Assembly: GCA_043809365.1 (NCBI GenBank)
Contig: JAZDDW010000008.1
Span: forward strand, 1-14,837
Source: CAJAUT01 sp043809365
GTDB taxonomy: Bacteria; Patescibacteriota; Microgenomatia; UBA1400; UBA12108
Length of the DNA stretch: 14,837 nucleotides
Reading direction: 5' to 3'
The notes beneath the pieces were generated by a model. The model had not been told where the DNA came from. It saw nothing but the letters and a program-made list of their open reading frames with translations, and did no database searches. Below, piece after piece: positions 14,121-14,837 of this stretch (positions are counted from its first letter, which is position 1; each line of letters begins with the position of its first letter). Both the position numbers and the translations under genes were made by a program.

Positions 14121-14133
14121 ATAGGAAATGGGT
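14118..14133. repeat. Right arm of a 16-bp inverted repeat flanking the HIT-like gene
   Basis: CATATAGGAAATGGGT is the exact reverse complement of 13686-13701. It includes the start codon (14118-14120) and the region where a ribosome-binding site would lie, so 5'-3' pairing of the mRNA could hide the start. Confidence 0.85.
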
Positions 14134-14140
14134 AAATTTC

Positions 14141-14257
14141 GTCTAACGTTGTCTGTATATCTGATGTCAGGCGGATTTATAATGGATTATACTCGCAAAT
14201 CCGCCTGATATGGGCTGAGGGGGTGCAACCCCCGAACCAGATATACAGTAGTTAGAT
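14141..14257 (-). repeat. Integron attC-like recombination site 2
   Basis: 117 bp bounded by GTCTAAC (14141-14147) and GTTAGAT (14251-14257). The inner 11-bp stem is CTGTATATCTG/CAGATATACAG, different from site 1 yet perfectly paired, again with an A directly after the left arm. The inner 12-bp inverted repeat TCAGGCGGATTT/AAATCCGCCTGA (14167-14178 and 14197-14208) is identical to site 1. A further hairpin GGGGGTGCAACCCCC (14219-14233) replaces a less paired segment in site 1 that keeps GTGCAAC. Compensated stem changes with conserved ends are the hallmark of structure-recognised attC sites. Confidence 0.78.
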
Positions 14258-14339
14258 GACCTGAGTCATAGGCGCTAAAATGCTTCCCCTAGCGACTATG
14301 ACGAAAGCGCAGCGCGGTCGAGCGAAGCGAAGAAGTGTT
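14258..14339. repeat. Conserved attC-adjacent module, copy 2
   Basis: This holds a hairpin with arms 14265-14277 and 14290-14302 (GTCATAG and CGCTA pairing with TAGCG and CTATGAC, one mismatch between) and loop AAATGCTTCCCC. The G-rich stretch GCGCAGCG, GGTCGAG, AGCGAAGCGA, AAGAAGTG follows. It aligns with copy 1, with a different but fully paired stem. The 3' end of the methyltransferase-like gene runs into it. Confidence 0.7.
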
Positions 14340-14687
14340 AATTCTCTGGAGGTAGTTTAGCTTTGGGAGCCAACGTGGGGTCTGTTCAGTGAAAAGACTA
14401 TATGAGCTACCAAACCTTCGGCGTAACCTAGGCTCTTCGAATATGACGACGTAGAAATGGGTGGCAACAGTGAAAATTACTGCGTAAGCATACAACAAGG
14501 TTGACCCAACTATTAAAGCAATGCCAAAGACTAGGGAAAAGTAACCCAGATACATTGGGTTGCGAACGTATTTGTATAAACCTTGTTGTACAATCTTTTG
14601 GGGCGGCTCAAGCGGGACGGGAGTGCCTTTGCCAACTAGTTTAAAAATATTGGAGCAGTATAGAAACAATGCGGATCCGATAATCAA
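14289..14687 (-). CDS. Isoprenylcysteine carboxyl methyltransferase-like membrane protein (5' end frameshifted)
   Basis: 132 residues from a TTG, with the ICMT/PEMT-like signature: GKGTPVPLEPP (19-29), GLYKYVRNPMYLG (36-48), EEPRLRRRFG (84-93) and PRWLP (104-108), and two to three membrane helices. Such proteins use S-adenosylmethionine for methyl transfer at the membrane; the substrate of this bacterial group is not known. The frame is open upstream to a stop at 14748-14750. The missing first helix lies in another frame, starting at ATG 14798-14800. One extra T in the T6 run (A6 at 14725-14730 on the plus strand) would join them into a 170-residue protein of usual form. The last ~20 residues after PRWLPKL are encoded by the conserved attC-adjacent module. 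It is probably the gene of the next cassette. Confidence 0.72.
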   Translation of the reverse strand: MIIGSALFLYCSNIFKLVGKGTPVPLEPPQKIVQQGLYKYVRNPMYLGYFSLVFGIALIVGSTLLYAYAVIFTVATHFYVVIFEEPRLRRRFGSSYSLFTEQTPRWLPKLNYLQRINTSSLRSTALRFRHSR

Positions 14688-14800
14688 TAGAGCCGACCCA
14701 ATAATTTTGGAAGCAGGGTTGGATAAAAAATATTGGCAGCAGCCAAACTACCCAAAAAAAATAAGCCAATAATAAGAAATTTTTTTACAAATCCTTTCAT
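14684..14800 (-). pseudogene. N-terminal fragment of the methyltransferase-like protein in another frame
   Basis: A 38-codon frame starting MKGFVKKFLIIGLFFLGSLA contains a membrane helix that fits the missing N-terminus of the downstream protein. It ends at a TGA overlapping the downstream TTG by four bases (TTGA). Adding one T to its T6 run leads directly into NPASKIIGSALLIIG of the methyltransferase frame. It may be a frameshift mutation, a sequencing error, slippage-dependent expression, or a true coupled small protein; I favour a frameshift. Confidence 0.55.
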
Positions 14801-14807
14801 TGGCTTA

Positions 14808-14816
14808 ATTCTAGCA
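14808..14816 (-). promoter_or_regulatory. Extended -10 box before the methyltransferase-like gene
   Basis: TGCTAGAAT on the minus strand ends seven bases before the ATG at 14798-14800. This is the same extended -10 and spacing seen at the DUF3800 gene, and it supports that ATG as the real start. A second -10-like TATAAT lies at 14819-14824; its -35 would fall outside the window. Confidence 0.42.
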
Positions 14817-14837
14817 AAATTATATATTATTAGGAAA

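Larger units (their letters stand above)
13487..14146 (-). mobile_element. Gene cassette carrying a HIT-like protein between two attC-like sites
   Basis: If recombination occurs between G and TT of GTTRRRY, as in integrons, the minus-strand cassette runs 14146 to 13487 (660 bp). It holds one gene (13695-14120), a 3' module with a hairpin (13600-13685) and one attC-like site. Size, single gene and repeat-bounded layout fit a typical cassette. Read on the plus strand, the unit would be 13594-14251 with the gene reversed. No integrase gene is in the window. Confidence 0.62.

Overview
The window looks like a chromosomal segment of a Candidate Phyla Radiation (Patescibacteria) bacterium, probably near Microgenomates. 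This is inferred from the style of the genes, not from a marker gene: a dense, tightly overlapping cluster of polytopic GT-C membrane glycosyltransferases and polyprenyl-phosphate sugar synthases, short proteins, weak or absent Shine-Dalgarno sequences, and short tandem heptamer repeats inside genes. UGA and UAG both act as normal stops. No rRNA, tRNA or CRISPR array was found.

Region 1 (1-11473) is a surface-glycan or glycoprotein locus, nearly all on the minus strand. In transcription order the main operon is ugd (UDP-glucose to UDP-glucuronate), rmd and gmd (GDP-mannose to GDP-D-rhamnose), a UDP-glucuronate decarboxylase-like SDR (UDP-xylose), a polyprenyl-phosphate mannose synthase fused to a GtrA domain, and a GT39-type membrane glycosyltransferase. 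A plus-strand PIG-V-like GT-C gene is wedged in next. It fires divergently from a second minus-strand operon of GT2, GT39 and GT2. A further membrane-protein gene runs off the left edge (1-230); it is open for 76 codons. Together these supply nucleotide sugars, load sugars onto a lipid carrier, flip them and transfer them outside the membrane.

Region 2 (11503-13389) holds a Nudix hydrolase, then a DUF3800 protein and a short HD-domain protein. These look accessory. An intrinsic terminator lies at each end of the DUF3800/HD pair.

Region 3 (13411-14837) is the most interesting part. Two ~118-bp structured repeats (13481-13599 and 14141-14257) match the integron attC plan: RYYYAAC and GTTRRRY ends, an 11-bp inner stem that differs between copies but is fully compensated, and a conserved inner inverted repeat. 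They bracket a 660-bp unit carrying a HIT-like protein. The next unit carries an isoprenylcysteine-methyltransferase-like membrane protein that appears frameshifted in a T6 run. Each site is followed by a second conserved module with another covarying hairpin. I read this as the end of an integron-like cassette array whose integrase, if any, lies outside the window.

Several genes show a -10 hexamer 6-7 nt before the start codon, which suggests leaderless transcripts and helped choose start codons.
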